Source: Kribbella sandramycini
GTDB lineage: Bacteria > Actinomycetota > Actinomycetes > Propionibacteriales > Kribbellaceae
Length of the DNA stretch: 64,000 bases
Reading direction: 5' to 3'
Assembly: GCF_013131805.1 (NCBI RefSeq)
Contig: NZ_JABJRC010000004.1
Coordinates: 478,588-542,587, forward strand
Shown: positions 10,183 through 19,498 of the stretch, piece by piece
How the letters are laid out: each line of letters starts with the position of its first letter
Position numbering within the stretch: the first letter of the stretch is position 1
Translations under genes and position numbers: made by a program
Notes under the pieces: model-generated
The model's input: only the letters and a program-made list of their open reading frames with translations
Told to the model about the DNA's origin: nothing
Database searches by the model: none

Positions 10183-11036
10183 CAGGCGTCCCGCAGGTCC
10201 AGGGCGATGTCGAGCACCGGAGCGGAGTGCGTGAGCGCACCGACCGCCAGATAGTCCACGCCGGTCTCGGCGACCTCACGAGCCCGCTCCAGCGTCAGAC
10301 CGCCCGAGGCCTCCAGCTTGGCCCGGCCGGCCACCTTGGCGACCGCCTCTCGCAGCAGCGGCACATCCATGTTGTCGAGCAGGATCAGCTCGGCGCCGAC
10401 CTCGACCGCGATCAGCGCATCCTCGACCGAGTCCACCTCGACTTCGACCCCGATGTTCGGGAAAGCCTCCCGGACCAGCCGGAACGCCGGTGCGACGCCG
10501 CCGGCCGCCAGCACATGGTTGTCCTTGATCAGCGCGGCATCCGACAGACCCATGCGGTGATTGCGGCCGCCACCGGCGCGGACGGCGTACTTCTCCAGCG
10601 AGCGCAGCAACGGCATCGTCTTGCGGGTATCCCGGATGACAGCGCCGGTGCCGTCGACCGCATCCACCCAGCGCCGGGTCAGCGTGGCCACACCGGACAG
10701 ATGACAGAGCAGGTTCAGCATGGTCCGCTCCGCGGTCAGCAACTGCCGCGTCTTACCCCGCACGGTCATCAGTACGTCACCACGCCGTACGGCGGCGCCG
10801 TCGCGGACCAAATGCTCGATGTCGACCGAATCCGGCTCTGCGACCTGCCGGGCCACCAGCTCGGCAATCTCGAGCCCGGCGACCACTCCGTCAGCTCGGG
10901 CGACCAGCTCGGCCACCGACACCTGATCGGCGCGGATGGTCGCAGTGGTGGTCACATCGACCCCACCGGCCAGATCCTCCGCGATGGTTGCCCGCACGAG
11001 CTCCTCGACCTGTTTGCGGTCGACGGTGTCATCCAT
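10182..11036 (-). CDS. nadC: nicotinate-nucleotide diphosphorylase (quinolinate phosphoribosyltransferase)
   Basis: 284 residues. It converts quinolinate and PRPP to nicotinate mononucleotide in de novo NAD synthesis. Typical segments are EDLAGGVDVTTTAT at the N-terminus, DTRKTMPLLRSLEKYAV, the Arg/His-rich substrate loop GGGRNHRMGLSDAALIKDNH, and LEASGGL at the end of the barrel. It overlaps nadB by eight bases, so the two are co-translated; nadA is not in the window. Confidence 0.96.
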   Translation of the reverse strand: MDDTVDRKQVEELVRATIAEDLAGGVDVTTTATIRADQVSVAELVARADGVVAGLEIAELVARQVAEPDSVDIEHLVRDGAAVRRGDVLMTVRGKTRQLLTAERTMLNLLCHLSGVATLTRRWVDAVDGTGAVIRDTRKTMPLLRSLEKYAVRAGGGRNHRMGLSDAALIKDNHVLAAGGVAPAFRLVREAFPNIGVEVEVDSVEDALIAVEVGAELILLDNMDVPLLREAVAKVAGRAKLEASGGLTLERAREVAETGVDYLAVGALTHSAPVLDIALDLRDA

Positions 11037-12693
11037 TCCGGTGGCTCTCCTCGGCTTGCGGTACGAACGTCGTCCCCGGGCGGGCGCGGTCGCTGTCTGC
11101 GGGCAGTGTCAGGTCCAGATTGCCCGACCACTGCTCGTCGTCGCGATCGGGGTAGTCCTCTCGCCAGTGCGAGCCGCGGCTCTCTTGACGGACTGTAGCG
11201 GCAGCAATGAGTGCGGAGGCGACTGTCACCAGGTTGGTCGCCTCCCAGCCCGGAGTCCCCGGCTCGCCGGCCGGAAGCTCGATCAGCTTGTCCAGCGCGG
11301 CGCCTGCCTCGTCGAGCCCGCTGGCACTACGAATGACCCCGGCGCCGACTGTCATGATCCGCTGCAGCTCCGGCACGACATCCGGGTCGACCAGGCCGGG
11401 TACACGGGTGTCGGCAACCGGCTCCCGCCACTCCGGCAGTCCTTCGGCCAGCTGGGCGGCGATCCGGCGGGCGAAGACCAGCCCTTCGAGCAGCGAGTTC
11501 GACGCGAGGCGGTTCGCACCGTGCACGCCGGTGCAGGCGACCTCGCCACAGGCGTACAGACCGGGCACCGACGTCTGCCCGTTCAGGTCGGTCCAGACCC
11601 CGCCGGAGGAGTAGTGACAAGCCGGTGCGACTGGAATCAGCTCCCGGACCGGATCGATACCGTGCGACCGGCAGGACGCCAGAATGGTCGGGAACCGCAC
11701 CCGCCATTTCTCGTCACCGAAATGCCGCGCGTCCAGGTAGACGTGATCCTTGCCAGAGGCAAGCATCTGGCGCATGATCGCCTTGGCCACGATGTCGCGC
11801 GGCGCCAGGTCGGCCAGCTCGTGCTGGCCCTGCATGAACCGGTTGCCCTCGTGGTCGACCAGGAACGCGCCCTCGCCGCGGACGGCCTCGGAGACCAACG
11901 GCTGCTGGCCTTTCGCGCTCTTGCCCAGCCACAACACGGTCGGGTGGAACTGCACGAACTCCAGGTCGCGCACCTTCGCGCCGGCTCGCAACGCCAGCGC
12001 CATCCCGTCGCCGGTGGAGACACTCGGGTTGGTGGTCGCGGCGTACAGCTGACCGAGCCCGCCGGAGGCGAGGATGACGACCCGGCTGCGGATCGCGCCG
12101 ATACCGTCCAGCTGGCCCTCACCCATGACGTGCAGCGTGACGCCGGCGATCGCACCGTCAGCTGCGGTCAGCAGGTCGATGACCAGCGCATGCTCGATCA
12201 ACCGGATGTCCGGCGCCCGCTTCACCGCGGCGACCAGCGCGCGCTCGATCTCGGCGCCAGTCGCGTCACCACCGGCGTGAGCGATCCGGTTGCGGTGGTG
12301 GCCGCCCTCACGGGTCAGTGAGATCTCTCCGTCGGCCAGAGTGTCGAACCGCGCACCCAGCTCGATCAGATCGCGGACGGCGTCCGGCCCCTCGGTCACC
12401 AGCGCCCGGACGGCGTCCGGGTCACAAAGCCCGGCCCCGGCGACCAAAGTGTCGTGCAGATGGTCCTCCGGCGAGTCCTCCGGGCTGAGGGCCGCGGCGA
12501 TGCCACCCTGGGCCCATTGGGTCGATCCGGACGCGACGACGTCTTTCGTCACCACCAGCACAGTGCCGAGCTCACGCGCTTTCAGAGCAGCAGTCAGCCC
12601 GGCAATACCGGAGCCGATCACCACTACGTCGACAGTGTCGGTCCAGCCCGGCTCAGGCGCGGACAACCGTTGTGGGACTGCAGGTGCGGTCAT
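11029..12693 (-). CDS. nadB: L-aspartate oxidase
   Basis: 554 residues. This flavoenzyme oxidises L-aspartate to iminoaspartate, the first step to quinolinate. The FAD-binding Rossmann motif VVVIGSGIAGLTAAL lies near residue 24, followed by SGSTQWAQGGIAAAL, the active-site segment GGHHRNRIAHAGGDATG, and the C-terminal flavin segment CTGVHGANRLASNSLLEGLVF (split across two motifs) typical of the succinate dehydrogenase/aspartate oxidase family. It lies 22 bases after panC and overlaps nadC. Confidence 0.96.
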   Translation of the reverse strand: MTAPAVPQRLSAPEPGWTDTVDVVVIGSGIAGLTAALKARELGTVLVVTKDVVASGSTQWAQGGIAAALSPEDSPEDHLHDTLVAGAGLCDPDAVRALVTEGPDAVRDLIELGARFDTLADGEISLTREGGHHRNRIAHAGGDATGAEIERALVAAVKRAPDIRLIEHALVIDLLTAADGAIAGVTLHVMGEGQLDGIGAIRSRVVILASGGLGQLYAATTNPSVSTGDGMALALRAGAKVRDLEFVQFHPTVLWLGKSAKGQQPLVSEAVRGEGAFLVDHEGNRFMQGQHELADLAPRDIVAKAIMRQMLASGKDHVYLDARHFGDEKWRVRFPTILASCRSHGIDPVRELIPVAPACHYSSGGVWTDLNGQTSVPGLYACGEVACTGVHGANRLASNSLLEGLVFARRIAAQLAEGLPEWREPVADTRVPGLVDPDVVPELQRIMTVGAGVIRSASGLDEAGAALDKLIELPAGEPGTPGWEATNLVTVASALIAAATVRQESRGSHWREDYPDRDDEQWSGNLDLTLPADSDRARPGTTFVPQAEESHRNG

Positions 12694-12715
12694 TTGTTGA
12701 CCGTATCAACCAGGT

Positions 12716-13543
12716 TCATCGCAAGGTGATGGAAATGTTGTCGATGAGACGGGTCTGGCCGACGCGGGCGGCGATCAGCATCCGAGCCTCGCCGGGGCCG
12801 ATGACCGGGCCGAGGTCGGGGGCGCGCAGCGCGAGGTAGTCGAGTTTGACCGACGGCACGGCCTCCAGCTCGGCCTGGGCCGCGGCCATCACGGCGTCCG
12901 GGCCGTTCATCCCGGCCTTGGCGCCGGCGGTCAGCGCCCGGTACAGGACCAGGGCCTCGTCACGCTCGGTCTCGTCCAGGTACCGGTTACGTGATGACAG
13001 CGCCAGGCCGTCGGCCTCACGCACTGTGGGCACCGGAACGATGTCGACGTTCCAGTCCAGGTCGCAGACCATCTCCCGGATCAGCGTCAGCTGCTGGTAG
13101 TCCTTCTCGCCGAACAACGCCAGATCGGGCGCCGTGAGGTGCAGCATCTTCGACACCACGGTCAGCACGCCGGTGAAGTGTCCGGGCCGGACCATCCCCT
13201 CCAGCTCATCGGCCAGTGGCCCGGGGTGCACTGTGATGGACGGCTCGTTCGGGTAGAGCTCGTCGCGGGAGGGGTTGAAGACCAGGTCGACCCCCTCGTT
13301 CTTGGCGATGGCGAGGTCGCTGGCCAGCGTGCGCGGGTAGCGGTCGAAGTCCTCGGTGGGGCCGAACTGCAGCGGGTTCACGAAGATGGTCAGCACGACG
13401 CTGCCCTCCGGACCGACCCGCTCGCGCGCCTCGGCCAGCAGGGCCGCATGGCCCTCGTGCAGCGCGCCCATGGTCATCACGACCGCTCTGGGTCGCACCG
13501 CCGTGGCCGCTCGCAGCTCGGCCTTCGTCTGCGTGAGTCTCAT
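12716..13543 (-). CDS. panC: pantothenate synthetase
   Basis: 275 residues. It joins pantoate and beta-alanine with ATP. Motifs: MGALHEGH (HIGH-type ATP motif, residues 25-32), NPLQFGPTEDFDRYPR, GHFTGVLTVVSKML, LFGEKDYQQLTLIR and the KMSKS-like LSSRNRYL. Its ATG overlaps the stop of the DUF2520 gene (ATGA). Unlike many actinobacteria, no panD (aspartate decarboxylase) follows; nadB comes next. Confidence 0.97.
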   Translation of the reverse strand: MRLTQTKAELRAATAVRPRAVVMTMGALHEGHAALLAEARERVGPEGSVVLTIFVNPLQFGPTEDFDRYPRTLASDLAIAKNEGVDLVFNPSRDELYPNEPSITVHPGPLADELEGMVRPGHFTGVLTVVSKMLHLTAPDLALFGEKDYQQLTLIREMVCDLDWNVDIVPVPTVREADGLALSSRNRYLDETERDEALVLYRALTAGAKAGMNGPDAVMAAAQAELEAVPSVKLDYLALRAPDLGPVIGPGEARMLIAARVGQTRLIDNISITLR

Positions 13544-14397
13544 CGCGGTGCCTCCCCTGTCCGATACCGCTCCACCAGGTGCCCGTCCAGCAGGCCGCCG
13601 AAGCGGGCCGCCGTGTCCGGATCAAGCCGTCCGTCCGCCGCCGCCAACTCCACGGTCGCGTGCGCCAGCTCGGCGTACGTGCTCGCGGTGCGGTCACGCA
13701 GTACCGAGAGATGTGCTGCCACCGTGTCGACATCGCCCCGGGCGATGGGCCCGGTCAGCGCATGATGACCGGATCGCAGCGTGTTGTCGAGGGTTGCCGT
13801 CAGGAGTGGCCGGAGTGTTGCCGAAGGGTTCGCAACCCCGGCCTCCCGCAGTACTGCGAACGCCTGCGCGAGCAGTGTGGTCAGGTGGTTCGCGGCGTGC
13901 ACAACACCCGCGTGATAGCGCGCCCGCTCCTCGTCAGCCACCCACTGCACCTCTGCGCCAAGCGCCTTCACCAGCCGCTCGACCAAAGCCCTGGCGGACT
14001 CCGGAGCGGTCGCTGTGAACACCAGCCCGCGCAGCTCCGGCATGTCGCCGGTGAACGTCATCGGCGGATGCAGCGCCACCGGAACAGCCGGCACACCCCG
14101 CAACGGCGCCAGCCCGTGCGCACCCGACAGATGCACGACGTACTGCGCCTCGGTCAGCGGCAGCTCCTGGACGACGGACGCGATCACGTCATCCGGTACG
14201 GCGACCACAACCACCTCAGCCCGCGCAGCCACCTCCGACGGCGACAACACCGGCACATGCGGCAACCACCGACCGGCGCGCTCCTTCGACGCACTCGACC
14301 GTGCCGACACCCCGACCAGGGAATACCCGACACCCGCCAAGGCTGCTCCCAAGGCGGTCCCGGCCCGGCCGGCTCCAACCACGCCGATCCGTTCCAT
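13540..14397 (-). CDS. Rossmann-fold DUF2520 protein (candidate ketopantoate-reductase-like enzyme)
   Basis: 285 residues from ATG 14397. An NAD(P)-binding motif opens the protein (MERIGVVGAGRAGTALGAAL), followed by VVVVAVPDDVIASVV and VVHLSGAHGL; the C-terminal DUF2520 helical domain contains HPPMTFTG and KYHAGVVHAANHLTTLLAQA-like sequence (RYHAGVVHAANHL). The family is routinely found directly before panC, as here and in M. tuberculosis (Rv3603c). A reductase role in pantoate supply is an inference from context and fold. I rejected the start 72 bases upstream because homologues begin at MERIGVVG. Confidence 0.85.
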   Translation of the reverse strand: MERIGVVGAGRAGTALGAALAGVGYSLVGVSARSSASKERAGRWLPHVPVLSPSEVAARAEVVVVAVPDDVIASVVQELPLTEAQYVVHLSGAHGLAPLRGVPAVPVALHPPMTFTGDMPELRGLVFTATAPESARALVERLVKALGAEVQWVADEERARYHAGVVHAANHLTTLLAQAFAVLREAGVANPSATLRPLLTATLDNTLRSGHHALTGPIARGDVDTVAAHLSVLRDRTASTYAELAHATVELAAADGRLDPDTAARFGGLLDGHLVERYRTGEAPR

Positions 14398-14494
14398 ACC
14401 CACTCTCTTCGTTCCAGTCCCGCACGGGGTACCAGACGATCTCCCGGCCAGCCTAGGCGATGAACTCACCCCATGGTGGCGATCCTGCTCACAG

Positions 14495-17287
14495 TCACAG
14501 GTAGGGCGAGGCGTCGTCGGTCTGGCCGGGCAGGTTTCTGGGCAGGTCGGCCCGGGTGAGAGCGCGGATCTGGTCGGGAGTGGGGTTGGGAATGGCGGTG
14601 ATGCGCGTGGCCTGGCGAAGGATGGTCTTCTCGAAGGCGGTGCGGGCCAGCCGGCCGTTGCCGAAGCCGCGGGTGCCCCGGAAGGGCTCGATGAGGCTGC
14701 TGACCGCGGAGAGCATGCCGGGCTCCAGCGTGTACCCGGAGGTGCCGGCGAGGCCGCTGTAGATGGTCTCGAGCTCGCCGCGGCTGTAGTCGGGGAAGGT
14801 GATCGTGATGGGGAAGCGGGAGCGGAGTCCGCTGTTGGCGTCGAGCAGGCCCTGCATCTCGAGCTCGTAGCCGGCCATCACCACGACCAGCTCGTCACGA
14901 TGCTCCTCGATCTCCTGGACCAGGGTCGAGATCGCCTCGGCGCCGTACCCCTGGCGGTCGTTCAGCGTGTAGGCCTCGTCGATGAACAGGACGCCGCCGA
15001 GCGCTCGCTGCACCACCTTGCGGACCCGGGGCGCCGTCTGACCGAGGTACTGCGCGACCAGGTCGGTCCGGCTGACCTCGATCAGCTGCCCGGCGCCGAG
15101 CAGACCGAGGTCACGGTAGATGCCGGCCAGGATGCGGGCGACTGTGGTCTTGCCGGTCCCCGGGTTGCCCAGAAAGACCAGATGCCGGGTGCGGTCGGTC
15201 GGCGGCATACCTGCGCGCATTCGGAGTACTTCGGCTTTCGCCTCCGCCGCCAACTCACGGGCGACCTTCTTCACCTCGGCCAGGCCGACCAGCCGCTCCA
15301 GCTGCGCTTCGGGTGCCACTCCATGGACGGCGCCGCCACTCGCCAGCTCAGAACCGGACAGCGGTGGCAGGTCGGCGGTCAGCAACGCTCTGACCACCTC
15401 GGGCTCCGGGTCGGTCAGACCGGCGATACGGACCGCCTGGCGCGCTGACATCTGCTCCAGCAGTGACCGCACCGCACGCCCGTTTCCGAACCCAGGTGCG
15501 CGCGGCAACCGCCGCAGCGTCGACGTGACCTGCTCAGCCGTCTCTGCCGGTACGTCGAAGCCGGTGCGACTCGCCAGCAGCCGGAAGATCTCGATCAGCT
15601 CGCCATCGGAGTAGTCCGCGAAATGCAGCGTTCGGCCGATCCGGGAGCGCAGTCCGGGATTCTGCTCGATCATCGTCGCCATCTCGCCGGGGTACCCGGC
15701 CATCAGCACGACCAGGTTCTCCCGGTGGTCCTCCATCGCCTTGACCAGTGCGGCCAGGGCCTCGTGACCGTAGTCGCGGCCGCTGGCCGACCCGAGCGAG
15801 TAGGCCTCGTCGATGAAGAGCACGCCGCCGAGCGCGCGCTCCACGGCCGCCTCCACTAGGGGAGCCGTCTTTCCGATGTACTCACCGACGAGGTCCGCCC
15901 GGCCGACCTCGACCACGTGTCCCGAGGTCAGCGCGCCGTACTTGCGGTAGATGTCGCCGAGCAGCCGCGCGACGGTCGTCTTACCCGTCCCCGGGTTGCC
16001 GGTGAAGACGAGGTGCCGACTGGGCGCCGGTGGGCGCACTCCGGCCGCTGAGCGAAGTCCGGCGACCTTGGCCTCGGCCACCAACTCCGCGACCTGCGCC
16101 TTGACCGCCTCCAGACCGATGAGCTGGGCCAGCTCGTGCTCCGGATCGGCCTCCGGCTCCAGTACCTCGACGGCTGGGGTCGTGGGGATCGGGCGGGGTG
16201 TGCTGACGTGTGGCCGCAGGTCGTGCACGGCACGCAGGGAGTCCATGAAGCCGGAGACCATGTTCAGCTCGGTCGGCTCGACCGCTCGGTCCGGCAGGCC
16301 TTCCAGCACGCCACCGAGCAGGTAGACCGCGGCCAGCCACTCCTCCCCCAGCCGAGCGGCGCCTGACTCGACAGCACGCGCCAACCAGCCCTGGTGGCGT
16401 TTGCGCCACGCGTTCCGATCAACAGCAGCGGCCTGCTGCTCGAACAGCCGCTGCACTTCCGCAGCGCCCTCGCTTCCGAGCACGGTGTACGACAGCCCGG
16501 CCGGAACCTCGGTCAGCTTGACCTGATGGACCAGCGAAGCCAGCGTCTCGGCAAAGCTACGGTCGTTCTCCGGCGTCACGCCGGCGATCGCAGTGTGTGC
16601 CGCTTCGAGGCGTGCAACCGCGACCCGCAGCAGGTTCAGCGGGCTGGTCGTCTGCTCGGGGAACACCGCGAACGCCGCGTCGTCCGCGAACAGCTCGGAC
16701 TTCCAGAGCGTGAGCAGGTCATCGCGGGTGGCCATCCGATGCGCTTGCCACAGCCGCTCGTCCTGCTGGACGCGACCCCACAGGTCACTCAGCACCTTCC
16801 GCCGCGGCTCCAGCGGCGCGACGCCCTCGAAGAGCTTCAGAGCCGCTACGTAGAACTCGACCAGCCGCTCACGCTGCAGCGCGTTGCCTTCGACAGTGCT
16901 GAACTCTTTCGACGGAATCGACGTGCCGACGCTGTTGCTGCCCCAGCTGCGGTACGGCTTGACCAGCGTCGGCTGCTTCGTCAGATACGGGCTGGTGCAG
17001 TGGCTGAACAGATCGCGGCCCGGCCCGACCATCAGGGCCATCGGTGGGTACAGCGTCCAGATCAGGTCGTAGAAAGCGCTCGCGAGCATCGGCAGCGGAG
17101 TGACGAACGACCCCTTGCGGGTGGTCACCATCTCGGCGAAAGCCGGCGTCCGGATCAGCTCGTGCGCCTTGGCCTGCGTCTCCTCCAGCCAGCCCTCCGG
17201 GTACTGCCACGGATCGCCGACACCGAAGATGTGCAACACCGGCGCACCGGTGAAAAGAACGTTCAGCTCGGCAGGCAGTGGCGACAT
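14495..17287 (-). CDS. double AAA+ ATPase of the CbbX/SpoVK type with a large N-terminal domain
   Basis: 930 residues from ATG 17287. The first 400 or so residues match no family I recognise. Two CbbX-like AAA+ modules follow, each with Walker A GNPGTGKT (near 433 and 710), Walker B GGVLFIDEAY and the SpoVK-type EALAALVKAMEDHRENLVV / EAISTLVQEIEEHRDELVV segments. Such proteins remodel other complexes (Rubisco activase, type VII secretion EccA), and tandem modules suggest a ring with two ATPase tiers. No secretion genes are near. The gene is divergent from a methyltransferase across a 20-bp palindrome, and TAGGAT eight bases before the ATG suggests a leaderless transcript. Confidence 0.85.
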   Translation of the reverse strand: MSPLPAELNVLFTGAPVLHIFGVGDPWQYPEGWLEETQAKAHELIRTPAFAEMVTTRKGSFVTPLPMLASAFYDLIWTLYPPMALMVGPGRDLFSHCTSPYLTKQPTLVKPYRSWGSNSVGTSIPSKEFSTVEGNALQRERLVEFYVAALKLFEGVAPLEPRRKVLSDLWGRVQQDERLWQAHRMATRDDLLTLWKSELFADDAAFAVFPEQTTSPLNLLRVAVARLEAAHTAIAGVTPENDRSFAETLASLVHQVKLTEVPAGLSYTVLGSEGAAEVQRLFEQQAAAVDRNAWRKRHQGWLARAVESGAARLGEEWLAAVYLLGGVLEGLPDRAVEPTELNMVSGFMDSLRAVHDLRPHVSTPRPIPTTPAVEVLEPEADPEHELAQLIGLEAVKAQVAELVAEAKVAGLRSAAGVRPPAPSRHLVFTGNPGTGKTTVARLLGDIYRKYGALTSGHVVEVGRADLVGEYIGKTAPLVEAAVERALGGVLFIDEAYSLGSASGRDYGHEALAALVKAMEDHRENLVVLMAGYPGEMATMIEQNPGLRSRIGRTLHFADYSDGELIEIFRLLASRTGFDVPAETAEQVTSTLRRLPRAPGFGNGRAVRSLLEQMSARQAVRIAGLTDPEPEVVRALLTADLPPLSGSELASGGAVHGVAPEAQLERLVGLAEVKKVARELAAEAKAEVLRMRAGMPPTDRTRHLVFLGNPGTGKTTVARILAGIYRDLGLLGAGQLIEVSRTDLVAQYLGQTAPRVRKVVQRALGGVLFIDEAYTLNDRQGYGAEAISTLVQEIEEHRDELVVVMAGYELEMQGLLDANSGLRSRFPITITFPDYSRGELETIYSGLAGTSGYTLEPGMLSAVSSLIEPFRGTRGFGNGRLARTAFEKTILRQATRITAIPNPTPDQIRALTRADLPRNLPGQTDDASPYL

Positions 17288-17290
17288 AAT

Positions 17291-17310
17291 GGTCGATCCT
17301 AGGATCGACC
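17291..17310. promoter_or_regulatory. 20-bp perfect palindrome / bidirectional promoter core
   Basis: GGTCGATCCTAGGATCGACC is fully self-complementary and lies between the divergent AAA+ and methyltransferase genes. Read in either direction it contains TAGGAT, a good -10 hexamer; on the minus strand that hexamer is eight bases from the AAA+ ATG. It may serve as two overlapping promoters, an operator, or both. Confidence 0.55.
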
Positions 17311-17339
17311 TGGTCCAAAACCTCGTCGAACGGCAGCCG

Positions 17340-18185
17340 ATGACCAACACCTTTCGTACCGCGTGGCAGCACGCCCTCTACGGTCCGGACGGCTTCTACC
17401 GGCGCGAACGCCCCGCAGGCCATTTCCGTACGTCGGTGCACGCTTCTCCGCTGTTCGGGCAAGCCATCGCGCGGCTGGCCCGCCAGGTAGGCGCCGATCA
17501 GGTCACCGATATCGCCTCCGGCTCCGGCGAGCTGGCCGCCGTATTGCGCGCCGAAGGCCTGCAGGTACGCGAGATCGAGCTGGACGACGAGCTGCCCGAC
17601 CAGCTCACCGGTCTGGTGATCGCCAACGAATGGCTCGACAACGTCCCGTGTGAACTGGCCGAGTGGGACGAGGACGGCGTACCGCGCTACCTCAGCGCGG
17701 ATCTCACTCTCGGCGAGGTTGTCGAAGGCAACGATCTGGAGTGGTTGCGCAAGTGGTGGCCTGGTGAGCCGGGCGACCGCGCCGAGATCGGCCGGACCCG
17801 CGACCAGGCCTGGGCAGAGGTGGTCGCGAGGCTCGACGGCGTCGCTGTAGCCATCGACTACGGACACACAGCCGCCGACCGGCCGCCGTACGGCACTCTG
17901 ACCAGCTTCCGGGCCGGGCGCGAGTGTCCGCCCACTCCTGATGGCTCCTGCGACCTCACGGCCCACGTGGCGCTCGATTCGCTGACCGAGGCCGTCAACG
18001 GTCGACTGCTCACCCAGCACGACGCGCTGACTCAGCTCGGGGTCTCCGCCCGCCGACCGCCGCTGGACCAGGCCACCACCGACCCGCACGGCTATCTGAG
18101 GGCCTTGTCCACCGCTGGCGAAGCGGCCGAGCTGCTCGACCGGGCCGGCCTCGGCAGCTTCGGCTGGGTAGTGACGGGCTACTAG
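17340..18185 (+). CDS. MidA/NDUFAF7-family SAM-dependent methyltransferase
   Basis: 281 residues from ATG 17340. Family marks: ALYGPDGFYRRERPAGHFRTSVHASPLFG (positions 12-40, read in two parts), a SAM-binding loop TDIASGSGELAAVL, GLVIANEWLDNVPCELAEW in place of the NELLDALP motif, and AIDYGHTAADRP. The mitochondrial member NDUFAF7 dimethylates one Arg of the complex I 49-kDa subunit. A homologue of that subunit (NuoD) is encoded 2 kb away, with only the two PH-domain genes between. An in-frame ATG at 17289 would start within the palindrome and is less likely. Its stop overlaps the convergent PH-domain gene by four bases. Confidence 0.85.
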   Translation: MTNTFRTAWQHALYGPDGFYRRERPAGHFRTSVHASPLFGQAIARLARQVGADQVTDIASGSGELAAVLRAEGLQVREIELDDELPDQLTGLVIANEWLDNVPCELAEWDEDGVPRYLSADLTLGEVVEGNDLEWLRKWWPGEPGDRAEIGRTRDQAWAEVVARLDGVAVAIDYGHTAADRPPYGTLTSFRAGRECPPTPDGSCDLTAHVALDSLTEAVNGRLLTQHDALTQLGVSARRPPLDQATTDPHGYLRALSTAGEAAELLDRAGLGSFGWVVTGY

Positions 18186-19498
18186 GACTCGTGCGGGCGC
18201 GTGGTCTCGATCGCTTGCCGAGCCACGCGTGCTTGGTTCGCCTGGGCGCCGGTGAGCCACGCCGCCTCGTTCGCATCGCGGTGCAGCGCGACCGCATTCG
18301 TCGGGCCCAGCGGAGTGTCGATGTGCACGTCAGCCAGGTTGAGCTTGCGCTGCAAGGGCCCTTGGGCGAGGCGGACGGACTGCGTCTTGTGGTGCAGGAC
18401 GATCGACGTACGGCGGCTCACCCAACCTGAGGTGGTGACGAAGACCTGGTCGTCGGCGCCGTAGCTCAGGTAGCGCCAGCCGATCGGACGCAGCCATTTG
18501 GCCCGCTCAGGAGCGCGCTGCAGCTGGATGGCGTCCAGATTGAACCCGGGGAGGACCCGGGCGAGGACTCCGGCCACCTCGGCGCGTTCGCCGACCGGAA
18601 GCAGCTGTGCGCCCTGGAGCTCGTCGTCGCCTTCGTCCTTACCCGCAACGCCGGCAATATCGAGTTCAACGCGAGACCAGCCCAGCAGCCGCCAGATGAG
18701 CGGCTCGGTGATCAGCAGGCCTTGAACCCGGCCCGGCGGGATGGTCTGCCGCTGGACGTCGATCAGACCGCGCTTGGTGCGCAGCCCGTGGTCCGTCTGG
18801 GAGAGCGTGAAGCCGTGGTTGCCGACGACCTGCTTCCAGATCGGCTGCACGACACCGAGCAGCAGCGGCAGACCGGCGAACAGACCGATATGGAAGTCGA
18901 GCACCATCGTTGCGACGATCAGCCAGATCAGAGCGCCCGCGCTACCGATGACGGTGGAGGACAGCAGGGTCGCACCGAGCAGACGACTGGTCGGCACGAC
19001 CAGAAGCGCCTCAGGCTCCGGCTGCGCGAGCTGTTGCTCAGCGACCTGCTCACCCTTGGCCCGGACGAGCAGCAGCGTGCGGAGCTCACCTGCTTCGGCA
19101 TACCGGAAGTAGCTCAGCTTGCCGTCGCTCTTGCCGCCACCGGCGACGTCCATCCGCAGCTCGGCCATGCCGAAGATGCGGGCCACGAAGGGTTGTGCGA
19201 CGTCGATCGCCTGGATCCGGTCGAAGCGGATGATCCGCGTCCGGCGGAACAGGAAGCCGCTGTCGACCCGGATCGCGTCGTCGGTCAGCTGCCACTTGGT
19301 GAACCACCAGGACAGCGCGCCGAGCAGGATGCCGCCGATCAGCACGCCGAGCAGACCGATCCCCGCGATCTCCAGATTGCTGCGCAGGCTCTCGTTGTTC
19401 ACCAGGATGAGGCCGCCGCCGACGAAGTACCCCCAGCCCTTCACGAACGGGGTCAGCGGATGCAGCCGCGCACCGACCGGCTCGGTCACAGGCCCCAC
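18182..19498 (-). CDS. membrane protein with bacterial PH (bPH2/YdbT-like) domains
   Basis: 438 residues. Hydrophobic segments (FVGGGLILV, GLLGVLIGGILLGALSWWF, LLSSTVIGSAGALIWLIV, FHIGLFAGLPLLLGVV) alternate with soluble PH-like modules: TDDAIRVDSGFLFRRTRIIRFDRIQAIDV, then GLRTKRGLIDVQRQTIPPGRVQGLLI, then VTTSGWVSRRTSIVLHHKTQSVRLAQG. This is the YdbT architecture (three bPH2 copies). Function unknown; such pairs are associated with the envelope. It overlaps the smaller PH gene by 13 bases, so both are made together. Confidence 0.85.
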   Translation of the reverse strand: MGPVTEPVGARLHPLTPFVKGWGYFVGGGLILVNNESLRSNLEIAGIGLLGVLIGGILLGALSWWFTKWQLTDDAIRVDSGFLFRRTRIIRFDRIQAIDVAQPFVARIFGMAELRMDVAGGGKSDGKLSYFRYAEAGELRTLLLVRAKGEQVAEQQLAQPEPEALLVVPTSRLLGATLLSSTVIGSAGALIWLIVATMVLDFHIGLFAGLPLLLGVVQPIWKQVVGNHGFTLSQTDHGLRTKRGLIDVQRQTIPPGRVQGLLITEPLIWRLLGWSRVELDIAGVAGKDEGDDELQGAQLLPVGERAEVAGVLARVLPGFNLDAIQLQRAPERAKWLRPIGWRYLSYGADDQVFVTTSGWVSRRTSIVLHHKTQSVRLAQGPLQRKLNLADVHIDTPLGPTNAVALHRDANEAAWLTGAQANQARVARQAIETTRPHES

